A DNA stretch of 8,611 bases from an uncultured Panacagrimonas sp. (GTDB taxonomy: Bacteria; Pseudomonadota; Gammaproteobacteria; Nevskiales; Nevskiaceae). Made by a program: the position numbers and the translations under genes. Below are positions 1-6,321 of this stretch, piece by piece. Where the stretch lies: contig CAMLNE010000178.1 of the NCBI GenBank assembly GCA_946481265.1, positions 1 through 8,611 on the forward strand. The letters are read 5' to 3'. The notes below the pieces were generated by a model. It saw only the letters and a list, made by a program, of their open reading frames with translations. It was not told where the DNA came from and ran no database searches. Each line of letters opens with the position of its first letter. Position 1 is the first letter of the stretch.

Positions 1-843
1 GAGCTGGATTGGACCTACGAGATCCCGGCCAGCCAGATCGACTGGATCCGCGCCAACATCCCGGAGCTCTACCACGTGCACACCTACCTGGGCGTGTACT
101 ACTACGGCTTCAATCTTTCGCGGCCACCGTTCAAGGACAATCCCAAGCTGCGTCGCGCGCTGACCCTGGCCATCGATCGCAAGATCATCTGCGAGAAGGT
201 GCTGCGTCTGGGCGAGCAGCCGGCGGATTCCTGGGTGCCGCCCGGCACCATCGGCCATCACACCGCCAAGGCGCAGTGGTCCGGGTGGACGCGCGAGCAG
301 TCGCTGGCCGAGGCACGACGCCTGTACCGCGAGGCGGGTTATTCGGAGGAGAACCCGGCGCGCGTGGAGCTGCTCTACAACACGCACGAGAACCACAAGA
401 AGGTGGCCACCGCGGTCGCCGCCATGTGGAAGCAGTGGTTGGGCGTGGACACCGTGCTGGTCAACGAGGAGTGGAAGGTCTACCTGCAGTCACGCCGCCT
501 CAAGACGCGTACGCAAGTGTTCCGCGCCGGCTGGATCGGCGACTACAACGACGCCAATTCCTTCCTGGAGATCCTGCAGTCCACGCACGGGCTCAATGAC
601 TCGGGCTACGCCAGCGCGCGCTTTGACGAGCTGCTGAGAAAGACCTCGATGGAGCGCGATCCCGAGCGCCGCGCGGAGTGGATGCGCCAGGCCGAGGCAC
701 AGATCCTCGAGGACCTGCCGGTGATCCCGATCTACTTCTACGTCACCAAGCGACTGGTCTCGCCGCGCGTCACCGGCTGGAAGGGCAACATCATGGATCA
801 CCACGCCACGCGCTACATGCGCCTGGCGCCGGCCCGCCCGTAG
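1..843 (+). CDS. oppA: Oligopeptide-binding protein OppA, C-terminal 280 residues (5' end outside window)
   Basis: This is the C-terminal half of a periplasmic peptide-binding protein of the SBP_bac_5 family; it would capture oligopeptides and deliver them to the OppBC channel. Frame 1 is open from base 1, so the gene starts upstream of the window and its signal peptide is not visible. The fragment closely follows enterobacterial OppA: a YNTHENHKKVA stretch (residues 121-131), an LVNEEWKVYL stretch, and RAGWIGDYNDANSF (from residue 175). The last contains the Arg and Asp (R175, D181 of the fragment) that match the OppA residues contacting peptide termini (R413 and D419 in Salmonella OppA). 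The C-terminal PVIPIYFYVTKRLVSPRVTGW is also typical. The GTG at 76 lies inside the domain and is not a real start. It is the first visible gene of an opp operon, 78 bp before oppB. Related dipeptide-binding proteins are the main alternative, but the resemblance is to OppA. Confidence 0.93.
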   Translation, partial: ELDWTYEIPASQIDWIRANIPELYHVHTYLGVYYYGFNLSRPPFKDNPKLRRALTLAIDRKIICEKVLRLGEQPADSWVPPGTIGHHTAKAQWSGWTREQSLAEARRLYREAGYSEENPARVELLYNTHENHKKVATAVAAMWKQWLGVDTVLVNEEWKVYLQSRRLKTRTQVFRAGWIGDYNDANSFLEILQSTHGLNDSGYASARFDELLRKTSMERDPERRAEWMRQAEAQILEDLPVIPIYFYVTKRLVSPRVTGWKGNIMDHHATRYMRLAPARP

Positions 844-873
844 CCTGCAAGCCGGAGCGTCCCGGATTGACGC

Positions 874-900
874 GCCGAAGACCGGCCGCGATGCTTCGGC
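874..900 (+). repeat. Hairpin in the oppA-oppB gap
   Basis: A perfect 7-bp inverted repeat, gccgaag (874-880) and cttcggc (894-900), encloses a 13-nt loop. No T-run follows, so it does not look like a complete intrinsic terminator. Hairpins after a binding-protein gene are known in other ABC operons, where they stabilise the upstream mRNA or partly block readthrough so that the binding protein outnumbers the permease. That role is inferred here from position alone. Confidence 0.5.
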
Positions 901-921
901 CGTTCCATCCCGCGCGCCGCC

Positions 922-1845
922 ATGCTTCGTCTCGCCCTGCTCCGACTCGCCAGCGCGGTGCCCACGCTGCTGCTGCTGCTCGCGGTGTCCTTCTTCCTGA
1001 TGCGGGCCGCGCCGGGCGGCCCGTTCGATACCGAGCGCTCGCTGCCGCCGGAGACGCTGGCGCAGCTCGAGCAGGCCTATCACCTCGACGAGCCGATGTG
1101 GCGGCAGTTCCTGCGCTACCTGGGGGATGCCGTGCAGGGCGACCTCGGCCCCTCGTTCCAGTACACGGAATTCCGCGTCAACGAGCTCATCCTGCAGGGC
1201 CTGCCGGTCTCGCTGCGCATCGGTCTGGGCGCGATGCTGCTGGCCCTGGTGGTCGGCTGCGGAGCCGGCATCGTCGCTGCCCTGCGCCACAACCGGATCA
1301 GCGACCACGCGGTGATGACCCTGGCGATGACCGGCATGTCGATCCCCGTCTTCGTCATCGCCCCGCTGCTGATCCTGCTGTTCGCGGTGACCTTGGGCTG
1401 GCTGCCGGCGGGCGGCTGGCAGCATGGTGACTGGCGCGACATGGCGCTGCCGGTGCTGGCCCTGGCCATGCCGCAGATCGCGATCCTCGCGCGGCTGATG
1501 CGCGGCTCGATGATCGAGGTGATGAGCGCCAACTTCATCCGCACCGCGCGCGCCAAGGGTCTTCCCCTGCGCAGGGTGGTGCTGCGCCACGCGCTGCGTC
1601 CGGCCCTGATGCCGGTGATCTCCTATCTCGGACCCGCACTGGCCGGCATCATCACCGGCTCGGTGGTGATCGAGCAGATCTTCAGCATCCCCGGCATCGG
1701 CCGCTACTTCGTGCAGGGCGCGCTCAACCGCGACTACACGCTGGTGATGGGCGTGGTGGTGTTCTACGGCACCCTCATCGTGCTGTTCAATTTCCTGGTC
1801 GACCTGCTCTATGGCGTGCTCGATCCGCGGGTGCGCAGCGCATGA
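922..1845 (+). CDS. oppB: Oligopeptide ABC transporter permease OppB
   Basis: This is an inner-membrane permease (BPD_transp_1 family), 307 aa, about the usual length for OppB. An N-terminal membrane helix (roughly residues 10-28) is followed by the periplasmic OppB/DppB N-terminal region with the APGGPFD motif, then about five more helices. The cytoplasmic EAA loop, which docks on the ATPase, is visible as FIRTARAKGLPLRRVVLRHA near residues 205-224. The GSVVIEQIFSIPGIGRYF stretch before the last helices is a strong family signature. The start at 922 gives the normal OppB N terminus MLRLALLRLAS, although no convincing Shine-Dalgarno lies before it. Its stop overlaps the oppC start (ATGA at 1842-1845), so the two are probably translationally coupled. 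OppB would form the heterodimeric channel with OppC. Confidence 0.95.
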   Translation: MLRLALLRLASAVPTLLLLLAVSFFLMRAAPGGPFDTERSLPPETLAQLEQAYHLDEPMWRQFLRYLGDAVQGDLGPSFQYTEFRVNELILQGLPVSLRIGLGAMLLALVVGCGAGIVAALRHNRISDHAVMTLAMTGMSIPVFVIAPLLILLFAVTLGWLPAGGWQHGDWRDMALPVLALAMPQIAILARLMRGSMIEVMSANFIRTARAKGLPLRRVVLRHALRPALMPVISYLGPALAGIITGSVVIEQIFSIPGIGRYFVQGALNRDYTLVMGVVVFYGTLIVLFNFLVDLLYGVLDPRVRSA

Positions 1846-2741
1846 ATGCCGAAGCAGGCCTTGCGGCAACGGACGCGCCGGCATTGCCGGTGGGCCGCAG
1901 CCTGTGGGTGGATGCCTGGCGCCGCCTGCTGGCCAACCGCGCGGCGATGGCCTCGCTGGTGGTGCTCGCGCTGATGGTCCTGCTGATCCTGTTCGGACCG
2001 CTGTTTAGTCCCTGGGAGTACGACTACATCGACTTCGACGGCACCTGGCGCGCGCCGCCGCAGCTGGAGGGCATGCACCTGTTCGGCACCGACCAGCTCG
2101 GCCGCGACCTGTTCGTGCGCACCCTGGCCGGCGGGCGGATCTCGCTGCTGGTGGGCATCGTCGCCACCCTGGTGTCCCTGCTGATCGGGGTGACCTACGG
2201 CGCCGTGGCCGGTTACTTCGGCGGGCGCATCGACAACCTGATGATGCGCGTGGTGGACATCCTCTACGCGCTGCCCTTCATGTTCCTGGTCATCCTGCTG
2301 ATGGTGGTGTTCGGTCGCCATCTGGTGCTGATCTTCGTCGCGATCGGCGCGATCAACTGGCTGGACATGGCGCGCATCGTGCGCGGCCAGACCCTGGCGC
2401 TGAAGAACCGCGAGTTCGTCACCGCTGCTCGCGCGGCCGGACTGAGCGATGCCGCGATCATCCGCCGGCACATCGTGCCCAACCTGCTGGGCGTGGTCGC
2501 CGTCTATGTCACCCTGACCATTCCGCAGGTGATCCTGGTGGAATCCTTCCTCAGCTTCCTGGGCCTGGGCGTACAGGAGCCGGCGACGAGCTGGGGAGCA
2601 CTGGTGAACGAGGGTGCGCGCGACATGGACGCCGCGCCCTGGGCGCTGATCTTCCCCTCCGCCTTCCTCGCGGTGACCCTGTTCTGCTTCAACTTCATCG
2701 GTGACGGCTTGCGCGACGCGCTCGACCCGAAGGATCGCTGA
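1842..2741 (+). CDS. oppC: Oligopeptide ABC transporter permease OppC
   Basis: This is the second channel subunit, 299 aa. It begins with a cytoplasmic tail (about 35 residues) and the OppC_N-type segment [23 protein letters not shown] periplasmic loop follows with the characteristic [15 protein letters not shown] (about residues 79-93), then five further membrane helices. The EAA loop is [21 protein letters not shown] (about residues 190-210), and the family signature [20 protein letters not shown] lies near the C terminus. It starts inside the oppB stop codon and ends 4 bases before the oppD start, so the genes form a tight operon. No frameshift or missing domain is seen. DppC and nickel-type permeases share the architecture; the OppA-like binding protein upstream favours oligopeptides. 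Confidence 0.95.
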   Translation: MNAEAGLAATDAPALPVGRSLWVDAWRRLLANRAAMASLVVLALMVLLILFGPLFSPWEYDYIDFDGTWRAPPQLEGMHLFGTDQLGRDLFVRTLAGGRISLLVGIVATLVSLLIGVTYGAVAGYFGGRIDNLMMRVVDILYALPFMFLVILLMVVFGRHLVLIFVAIGAINWLDMARIVRGQTLALKNREFVTAARAAGLSDAAIIRRHIVPNLLGVVAVYVTLTIPQVILVESFLSFLGLGVQEPATSWGALVNEGARDMDAAPWALIFPSAFLAVTLFCFNFIGDGLRDALDPKDR

Positions 2742-2745
2742 GCCC

Positions 2746-3714
2746 ATGAGCCTGCTCGAAGTCCGCGATCTGAGCGTGCGCTTCCAGACGCCGGAGGGCG
2801 TGGTACCGGCGGTGGACGGGCTGAGCCTGGCGCTCGCGGCGGGCGGCACGCTGGGAATCGTCGGCGAATCCGGGGCCGGCAAGTCGCAGACGGCGCTCGC
2901 CATCCTGGGACTGCTGGCGAAAAACGCAAAGGTCTCGGGCTCGGTGCGCTTCGAGGATCGCGAGCTGGTCGGCCTGCGCGAATCGCAGCTCTCCGCGCTG
3001 CGCGGCAATCGCATCGCGATGGTGTTCCAGGACCCGATGACCAGCCTGAATCCCTACCTGCGCATCGAGACGCAGATCGGCGAGGTGCTGGAGCGACATC
3101 GCGGCCTGTCGCGCACGGCCGCACGCGCGGAGAGCCTGCGCCTGCTCCAGGCGGTCCACATCGCGGACGGCGCCCAGCGGCTGCGCAGCTATCCGCACGA
3201 ACTCTCCGGTGGCCAGCGCCAGCGGGTGATGATCGCCATCGCACTGGCCTGCCGGCCCGCGCTGCTGCTCGCCGACGAGCCGACCACCGCGCTGGACGTG
3301 ACCGTGCAGGCGCAGATCCTTCGGCTGTTCGGGGAGCTGCGCAAGGAATTCGGCGTGGCCATGATCCTGATCACGCACGATCTGGGCGTGGTGGCCGAAG
3401 TCTGCGATCACACGCTGGTGATGTACGCCGGCCGCGCGGTCGAATCGGGCGCCACGCGCGACCTGCTGAGCGTTCCTGCGCATCCGTACACGCGCGCCCT
3501 GCTCGAGGCGCGCCCGCGCATCGACACGCCCTGTACGGATCGGCTGCTTGCGCTGCCCGGCCAGCCGCCCAACCTGCTGGCGCTGCCGCCCGGCTGCGCC
3601 TTCGCGCCGCGCTGCCCGATTGCGCTCGAGGACATCTGCACGCGGGCGGTGCCGGCGCTGCGCCCCGTGGAGACGGGCCGGCTGGCGGCCTGCGTGCGCC
3701 TGCAGGCACCCTAG
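2746..3714 (+). CDS. oppD: Oligopeptide ABC transporter ATP-binding protein OppD
   Basis: This ABC ATPase (322 aa) would power peptide import through OppBC. Visible motifs are Walker A GESGAGKS (40-47), Q-loop Q95 in VFQDP, signature LSGGQ (153-157), Walker B LLLADEP (173-179) and H-loop H211 in ITHDLG. The C-terminal oligo_HPY region begins near HPYTRALL (246-253) and has four cysteines, C284, C290, C298 and C316. This pattern is conserved in OppD/DppD proteins and in some members holds an iron-sulfur cluster. I chose ATG 2746 over the GTG at 2701 because it gives the standard [13 protein letters not shown] start, follows the oppC stop by 4 bases and has an upstream gaagga (2729-2734). The usual partner ATPase OppF is not next to it. 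Confidence 0.94.
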   Translation: MSLLEVRDLSVRFQTPEGVVPAVDGLSLALAAGGTLGIVGESGAGKSQTALAILGLLAKNAKVSGSVRFEDRELVGLRESQLSALRGNRIAMVFQDPMTSLNPYLRIETQIGEVLERHRGLSRTAARAESLRLLQAVHIADGAQRLRSYPHELSGGQRQRVMIAIALACRPALLLADEPTTALDVTVQAQILRLFGELRKEFGVAMILITHDLGVVAEVCDHTLVMYAGRAVESGATRDLLSVPAHPYTRALLEARPRIDTPCTDRLLALPGQPPNLLALPPGCAFAPRCPIALEDICTRAVPALRPVETGRLAACVRLQAP

Positions 3715-3739
3715 GCGGGCGCACGGCGCGCGGCGCGCG

Positions 3740-3779
3740 GCCGGGTTCCGTCCCGGCTTGCCCCGCGGGAAAGCGGGGC
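3740..3779. terminator. Two tandem GC hairpins between convergent genes (candidate terminator)
   Basis: The 84-bp gap between oppD and the convergent oxidoreductase gene holds two perfect inverted repeats. The first is gccggg/cccggc (3740-3745 and 3752-3757, 6-nt loop); the second is gccccgc/gcggggc (3760-3766 and 3773-3779, 6-nt loop). Their position suggests transcription termination for both strands. Neither strand shows a real T-run after the stems, so intrinsic termination would be weak and Rho may be needed. Confidence 0.5.
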
Positions 3780-3798
3780 CTTGCACCGCCTTTGCGTC

Positions 3799-4500
3799 CT
3801 ACAGCGGTTCGAAGCGCGGGCCGAAGTCCTGCAGGTCCGGCATCACCATGAGCGGCTGCTGGTCGAAGGCGAGCGCGTACTCGCGAAGCTTCGCCAGGCA
3901 GGCCTGGCGATCCTCCAGCGGCAGGTAGGGCACGTGGTGCGCGATGAAAGGCTCGGCAACCGCGAAGCCCGCATAGCCCAGCGTGCCCTGGAAGAAGTGC
4001 TTCATCATGCCTGTGGCCAGCGGTCCGTGGATGCCGCGCTCGCCGAACATGTAGTCGCGACCGCCCAGGCTGAATGCGGCAAAGGCCTTCCGGCCGGCCA
4101 TGCCGCCGTTCGCGTAGATGCGCTTGCCGCCGTAGAAGGTGCCGGAGATGAAGACGCGGTCGAACCAGCCCTTCAGGATGGCGGGCGTGCCGAACCAGTA
4201 CAGCGGGAAGGTGAATCCCACCACATCGGCGGCGAGGACCTTCGCGATCTCGGCCTGGATGTCCTCGGCGAGGCTGCCCTGCTCGTAGCCGTGGCGCTGT
4301 TCCAGCGCGTAGGTGAGATGGTCGGGGTTCGCCCGGCTGCCGAAATCCTCCGGACCGGCCACCGGATTGAATTTCATCGCGTACAGGTCGGACAGCGTGA
4401 CCGTGTCGCCGCGTTCCTGGAACGCATCGATCAGCACGTCGCGCATGGCGCTGACGAAGGAGTCCGCTTCGGAATGCGCGTGAACCAGGTGGATCTTCAT
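3799..4500 (-). CDS. NQO1-like NAD(P)H:quinone oxidoreductase (flavodoxin-like fold)
   Basis: This 233-aa flavoprotein belongs to the Flavodoxin_2 family (NQO1/MdaB/KefF type), which uses NAD(P)H to reduce quinones or related electrophiles in two-electron steps. It follows animal NQO1 closely: the flavin-phosphate loop HAHSEADSF (7-15), SDLYAMKFNPV (37-47), the strand-turn FPLYWFGTPAILKGWFDRVF (98-117) and a GG...GIHG segment (146-159). The start at 4500 gives the correct first beta strand MKIHLVHAHS, with a purine-rich gagaga about 10 bases upstream. It is the last gene of the minus-strand set, 32 bp after the crotonase stop, so it is probably co-transcribed with it and under the same TetR regulator. 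The natural substrate cannot be told from the sequence; reduction of a quinone or enone related to the neighbouring acyl-CoA pathway is a guess. Confidence 0.88.
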   Translation of the reverse strand: MKIHLVHAHSEADSFVSAMRDVLIDAFQERGDTVTLSDLYAMKFNPVAGPEDFGSRANPDHLTYALEQRHGYEQGSLAEDIQAEIAKVLAADVVGFTFPLYWFGTPAILKGWFDRVFISGTFYGGKRIYANGGMAGRKAFAAFSLGGRDYMFGERGIHGPLATGMMKHFFQGTLGYAGFAVAEPFIAHHVPYLPLEDRQACLAKLREYALAFDQQPLMVMPDLQDFGPRFEPL

Positions 4501-4532
4501 CTCGGGTCTGTCTCTCTTTCAGGGGCCGTGGA

Positions 4533-5321
4533 TCAACGGCCGGTATAGCGTGGCTTGCGCTTCTGGCTGAAGGCGAGCAGGCCTTCACGGGCGTCCGCGG
4601 TCGCCGCGATGCGCGACAGGGCCTGCGCCTCGAGTTCGAGCTGTGTCTCGAGCGGCTGATCCTGCACCGACAGCAGCAGGCGGCGCACCTCGCCGTATGC
4701 GCGGGTCGGGCCGGCCGCGAGCTGGCGGGCGATCGCCTCGGCCTGGACCTCGAGCTCCGCCAGCGGCGCGAGTTCGTCGACCAGCCCGGCCGCCAGGGCC
4801 GCCGCTGCGTCGAGCGTCTGATTGCGCAGCAGGAAATTGCGCGCGCGTGTCGGGCCGAGGCGGCGCGAAAGCATGATCGACGCGCTTGCATCGCAGCTGA
4901 AGCCGATGCCCGTGTACGCCGCGGTGAAGCGTGCGTTGTCCGCCGCGACCAGCACATCCGCGCCGGCGGCGAAGGCGACCATGCCGCCGGCGCAGACGCC
5001 CTGCACGGCCATCACCACCGGCGCGTCCATGCGTTGCAGGCGGGCCACGGCACTGTGCATGGTCGTGGTCATGCGCTTGATCACGGTCGGCAGCTGGTCG
5101 ATCTGCGCCACGAAGTTGGCGATATCGCCGCCGTAGCCGAAGGCTTTTCCCTCGGCCGTCACCAGCACCGCGCGCACGTCCTCGCGGCAGGACAGTTCAT
5201 TGGCGCGGGCGCAGATCTCGTCGCAGAAGCGCGGGTCGATCGGATTGCCGCGCGTCGGGTCGGTGAGGCGCAGGCGCGCAAGTCCGTTCTCGACGGTCAG
5301 GGTGGTGGCGGTCTGGCTCAT
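4533..5321 (-). CDS. Enoyl-CoA hydratase/isomerase family protein (crotonase fold, PaaG-like)
   Basis: This 262-aa crotonase-fold protein would act on an acyl-CoA thioester in the cytoplasm. The two oxyanion-hole regions are AFGYGGD (60-66) and GVCAGGM (108-114). The positions of the two catalytic glutamates of classical enoyl-CoA hydratase are A116 and Y136, so simple hydration by the standard mechanism is unlikely. An aspartate at D144 aligns with the catalytic Asp of PaaG-type ring-enoyl-CoA isomerases, and the C terminus (REGLLAFSQKRKPRYTGR) also resembles PaaG. The open frame runs further upstream, but ATG 5321 is the right start: it gives a full-length family protein and has a strong GAGGAG ribosome-binding site 5 nt upstream. 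It lies between tetR and the quinone oxidoreductase gene. Isomerase, dehydratase or hydrolase activity are all possible in this fold. Confidence 0.9.
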   Translation of the reverse strand: MSQTATTLTVENGLARLRLTDPTRGNPIDPRFCDEICARANELSCREDVRAVLVTAEGKAFGYGGDIANFVAQIDQLPTVIKRMTTTMHSAVARLQRMDAPVVMAVQGVCAGGMVAFAAGADVLVAADNARFTAAYTGIGFSCDASASIMLSRRLGPTRARNFLLRNQTLDAAAALAAGLVDELAPLAELEVQAEAIARQLAAGPTRAYGEVRRLLLSVQDQPLETQLELEAQALSRIAATADAREGLLAFSQKRKPRYTGR

Positions 5322-5326
5322 GAAGG

Positions 5327-5332
5327 CTCCTC
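5327..5332 (-). promoter_or_regulatory. Strong ribosome-binding site of the crotonase gene
   Basis: On the minus strand, GAGGAG lies 5 nt before ATG 5321. It fixes the start within a longer open frame. Its first base is the last base of a perfect 22-bp palindrome, so the site sits directly against a strong potential RNA stem. Confidence 0.8.
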
Positions 5333-5353
5333 GCGGCCGGGCGCCCGGCCGCG
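5332..5353. repeat. Perfect 22-bp GC-only palindrome upstream of the crotonase gene
   Basis: The half-site cgcggccgggc is followed directly by its exact reverse complement. In RNA it would fold to a stem of about 9 bp with a gcgc loop immediately 5' of the crotonase ribosome-binding site. It could be a translational control or mRNA-stability element, or a protein-binding site in DNA. It lacks a T-run, so termination is less likely. Confidence 0.65.
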
Positions 5354-5429
5354 TCGATGATCGGAAGGAGGCGACAGGCCGGCTGCGGAAAGCAGGGCGG
5401 GCGGCTGTCGCGAACTGGTACCCTACCAT

Positions 5430-5447
5430 ACGATCTGTCGGGATCGT
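5430..5447. promoter_or_regulatory. Inverted repeat ACGATC-N6-GATCGT in the tetR-crotonase gap (possible operator)
   Basis: Perfect 6-bp arms are separated by 6 bp, an operator-like geometry. On the minus strand a -10-like TATGGT (5430-5425) directly follows it, about 100 nt before the crotonase start, so the repeat occupies the place of a promoter spacer. The hexamer expected at -35 (5453-5448) is GCGGGG and does not fit the consensus. A separate, regulated crotonase promoter is therefore possible but weakly supported. Confidence 0.3.
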
Positions 5448-5448
5448 C

Positions 5449-5476
5449 CCCGCTGCCGCGCTTGCAAAGCAGCGGG
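5449..5476. repeat. 8-bp stem inverted repeat downstream of tetR
   Basis: cccgctgc (5449-5456) and gcagcggg (5469-5476) form a perfect 8-bp stem with a 12-nt loop. It lies about 50 nt after the tetR stop on the minus strand. It may terminate or attenuate tetR transcription, but no T-run follows on the minus strand. Confidence 0.4.
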
Positions 5477-5523
5477 AATAACGGCGGGAAAAGACGGGCA
5501 GGCAAAGTCCGGTACGGCGTGCT

Positions 5524-6252
5524 TCAGGCCGGGATCCAGTCGGGCGGCCGCGGTGGCGGCGTGCGTACCGCGCGCTTCGCGCGCATCTGCGTGGCCAGCA
5601 GGCGCGCCCAGACCTCGAGGAAGTGGCGGCTGTCCGCCGCGCTGACCGAGGCGGCCGCACCGGCCGCGATGCCGCTCATCAACCAGTGGCTGAGCACGAA
5701 CAGGTCGCGCGGCTCTTCCATGCTGGCGCCGCGCTTCTCGAAATAGTGGCCGATGGCGCCGTCGATCGTGCTCAGCGTGCGCTCCGACAAGGTCTGCAGC
5801 GCGCGCGCCAGGTCCGCATCGTGGCGTGCCGCGGTGATCAGCTCGAAATAGGCGCCGAAGGCGCGCGTCCCGTACACCGTCTTCCAGGCGGCGTCGACCA
5901 CGGCGGCCACGCGATCCTCGTCTTCGGCGATGGCCAGCAGCATCTCGCCCAGCACCCGGTAGGCGCGGCGCATGAGGAAGGCGGTCGCCTCCAGGATCAG
6001 CGCGTTCTTGGTCGGGAAATGATGCAGCTGCGCACCGCGCGAGACGCCCGCGCGGCGCACGATCGAACTCACCGTGGTGCCGGCGTAGCCGTCGTGCATC
6101 AGGCAGTGCAGGGTGGCATCGATCAGTCGTCGGCGCATGGCCTCGCTGCGCTCGCTCTGCGTGCGACGTGCCTGCGCCGCGCCAGCGGCCGGGCGCTTGG
6201 CGACGGCTCGGCCGGGGGCGGATGGAGCGGATTTCGACGACGGGCGGGCCAT
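5524..6252 (-). CDS. TetR/AcrR family transcriptional regulator
   Basis: This is a 242-aa one-component repressor. The N-terminal TetR helix-turn-helix is clear: helix 1 around RSEAMRRRLIDATLHCLMHDG (35-55), then TTVSSIVRRAGVSRGAQLHHFPTKNALI (59-86), with the conserved final HHFPTKNAL block. The rest is an all-helical ligand-binding domain that I cannot assign to a ligand. The first 34 residues are an unusual Ala/Arg/Pro/Lys-rich tail, and the C terminus is also Pro/Arg-rich. M39 is the only likely internal start but would cut into helix 1, so I kept ATG 6252 although no good Shine-Dalgarno precedes it. The gene is divergent from the acyl-CoA dehydrogenase, with a palindrome at 6296-6319 between them, and leads the crotonase/oxidoreductase set. 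Autoregulation and control of both arms by acyl-CoA or a related ligand is inferred. Confidence 0.92.
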   Translation of the reverse strand: MARPSSKSAPSAPGRAVAKRPAAGAAQARRTQSERSEAMRRRLIDATLHCLMHDGYAGTTVSSIVRRAGVSRGAQLHHFPTKNALILEATAFLMRRAYRVLGEMLLAIAEDEDRVAAVVDAAWKTVYGTRAFGAYFELITAARHDADLARALQTLSERTLSTIDGAIGHYFEKRGASMEEPRDLFVLSHWLMSGIAAGAAASVSAADSRHFLEVWARLLATQMRAKRAVRTPPPRPPDWIPA

Positions 6253-6270
6253 GCCAGGGACGTGGGGTGA

Positions 6271-6301
6271 TTGACAGCAGCGGACCGCCTCATGCTACAT
6301 A
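6271..6301 (+). promoter_or_regulatory. Candidate promoter for the acyl-CoA dehydrogenase gene
   Basis: A perfect -35 TTGACA (6271-6276) is followed after 19 bp by TACATA (6296-6301), which is preceded by TG at 6293-6294 as in an extended -10 element. The -10 is weak and the spacer long, and the implied 5' leader is about 255 nt. The -10 falls in the left half of the palindromic candidate operator, as expected for a repressed promoter. Confidence 0.4.
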
Positions 6302-6321
6302 CAGTACGTACTGCATGTAAA
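6292..6321 (-). promoter_or_regulatory. Candidate tetR promoter
   Basis: On the minus strand, TTTACA (6321-6316) and TAGCAT (6297-6292) are separated by 18 bp; they match the consensus hexamers at 5 of 6 and 4 of 6 positions. The palindromic operator fills the spacer, which fits autorepression. The predicted start of transcription would leave a leader of roughly 30 nt before ATG 6252. Confidence 0.45.
6296..6319. promoter_or_regulatory. Near-perfect 24-bp palindrome, probable TetR operator
   Basis: The centre CAGTACGTACTG (6302-6313) is a perfect 12-bp palindrome. The symmetry extends to 12 bp on each side, with a single mismatched pair (A6301 and C6314). The left half is TACATACAGTAC and the right half reads TACATGCAGTAC on the other strand. 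It lies between the divergent tetR and acyl-CoA dehydrogenase genes and overlaps promoter-like hexamers on both strands. Its AT-rich makeup stands out from the GC-rich surroundings. TetR dimers typically bind palindromes of this size; that the adjacent regulator binds it is inferred. Confidence 0.75.

Noticed and set aside
490..1884. 464-codon minus-strand open frame opposite oppA and oppB
   Set aside because: Low-complexity His/Gln/Ala/Arg product antisense to well-supported genes; a shadow of their codon bias.
2701..2745. oppD start at GTG 2701
   Set aside because: It adds 15 residues lying inside oppC that are not part of the family; ATG 2746 gives the normal N terminus.
3781..4548. 255-codon plus-strand frame opposite the NQO1-like gene
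   Set aside because: Antisense to a clear flavoprotein gene, and no family resemblance in its product.
3371..4957. 528-codon minus-strand frame spanning the oxidoreductase and part of the crotonase
   Set aside because: It is the wrong frame of two real genes on the same strand, with an Arg/Ala/Pro-rich product and no domain.
5322..5660. N-terminal extension of the crotonase beyond ATG 5321
   Set aside because: It would run through the palindrome and into the tetR coding region, its product is Arg-rich without family similarity, and ATG 5321 has a strong GAGGAG.
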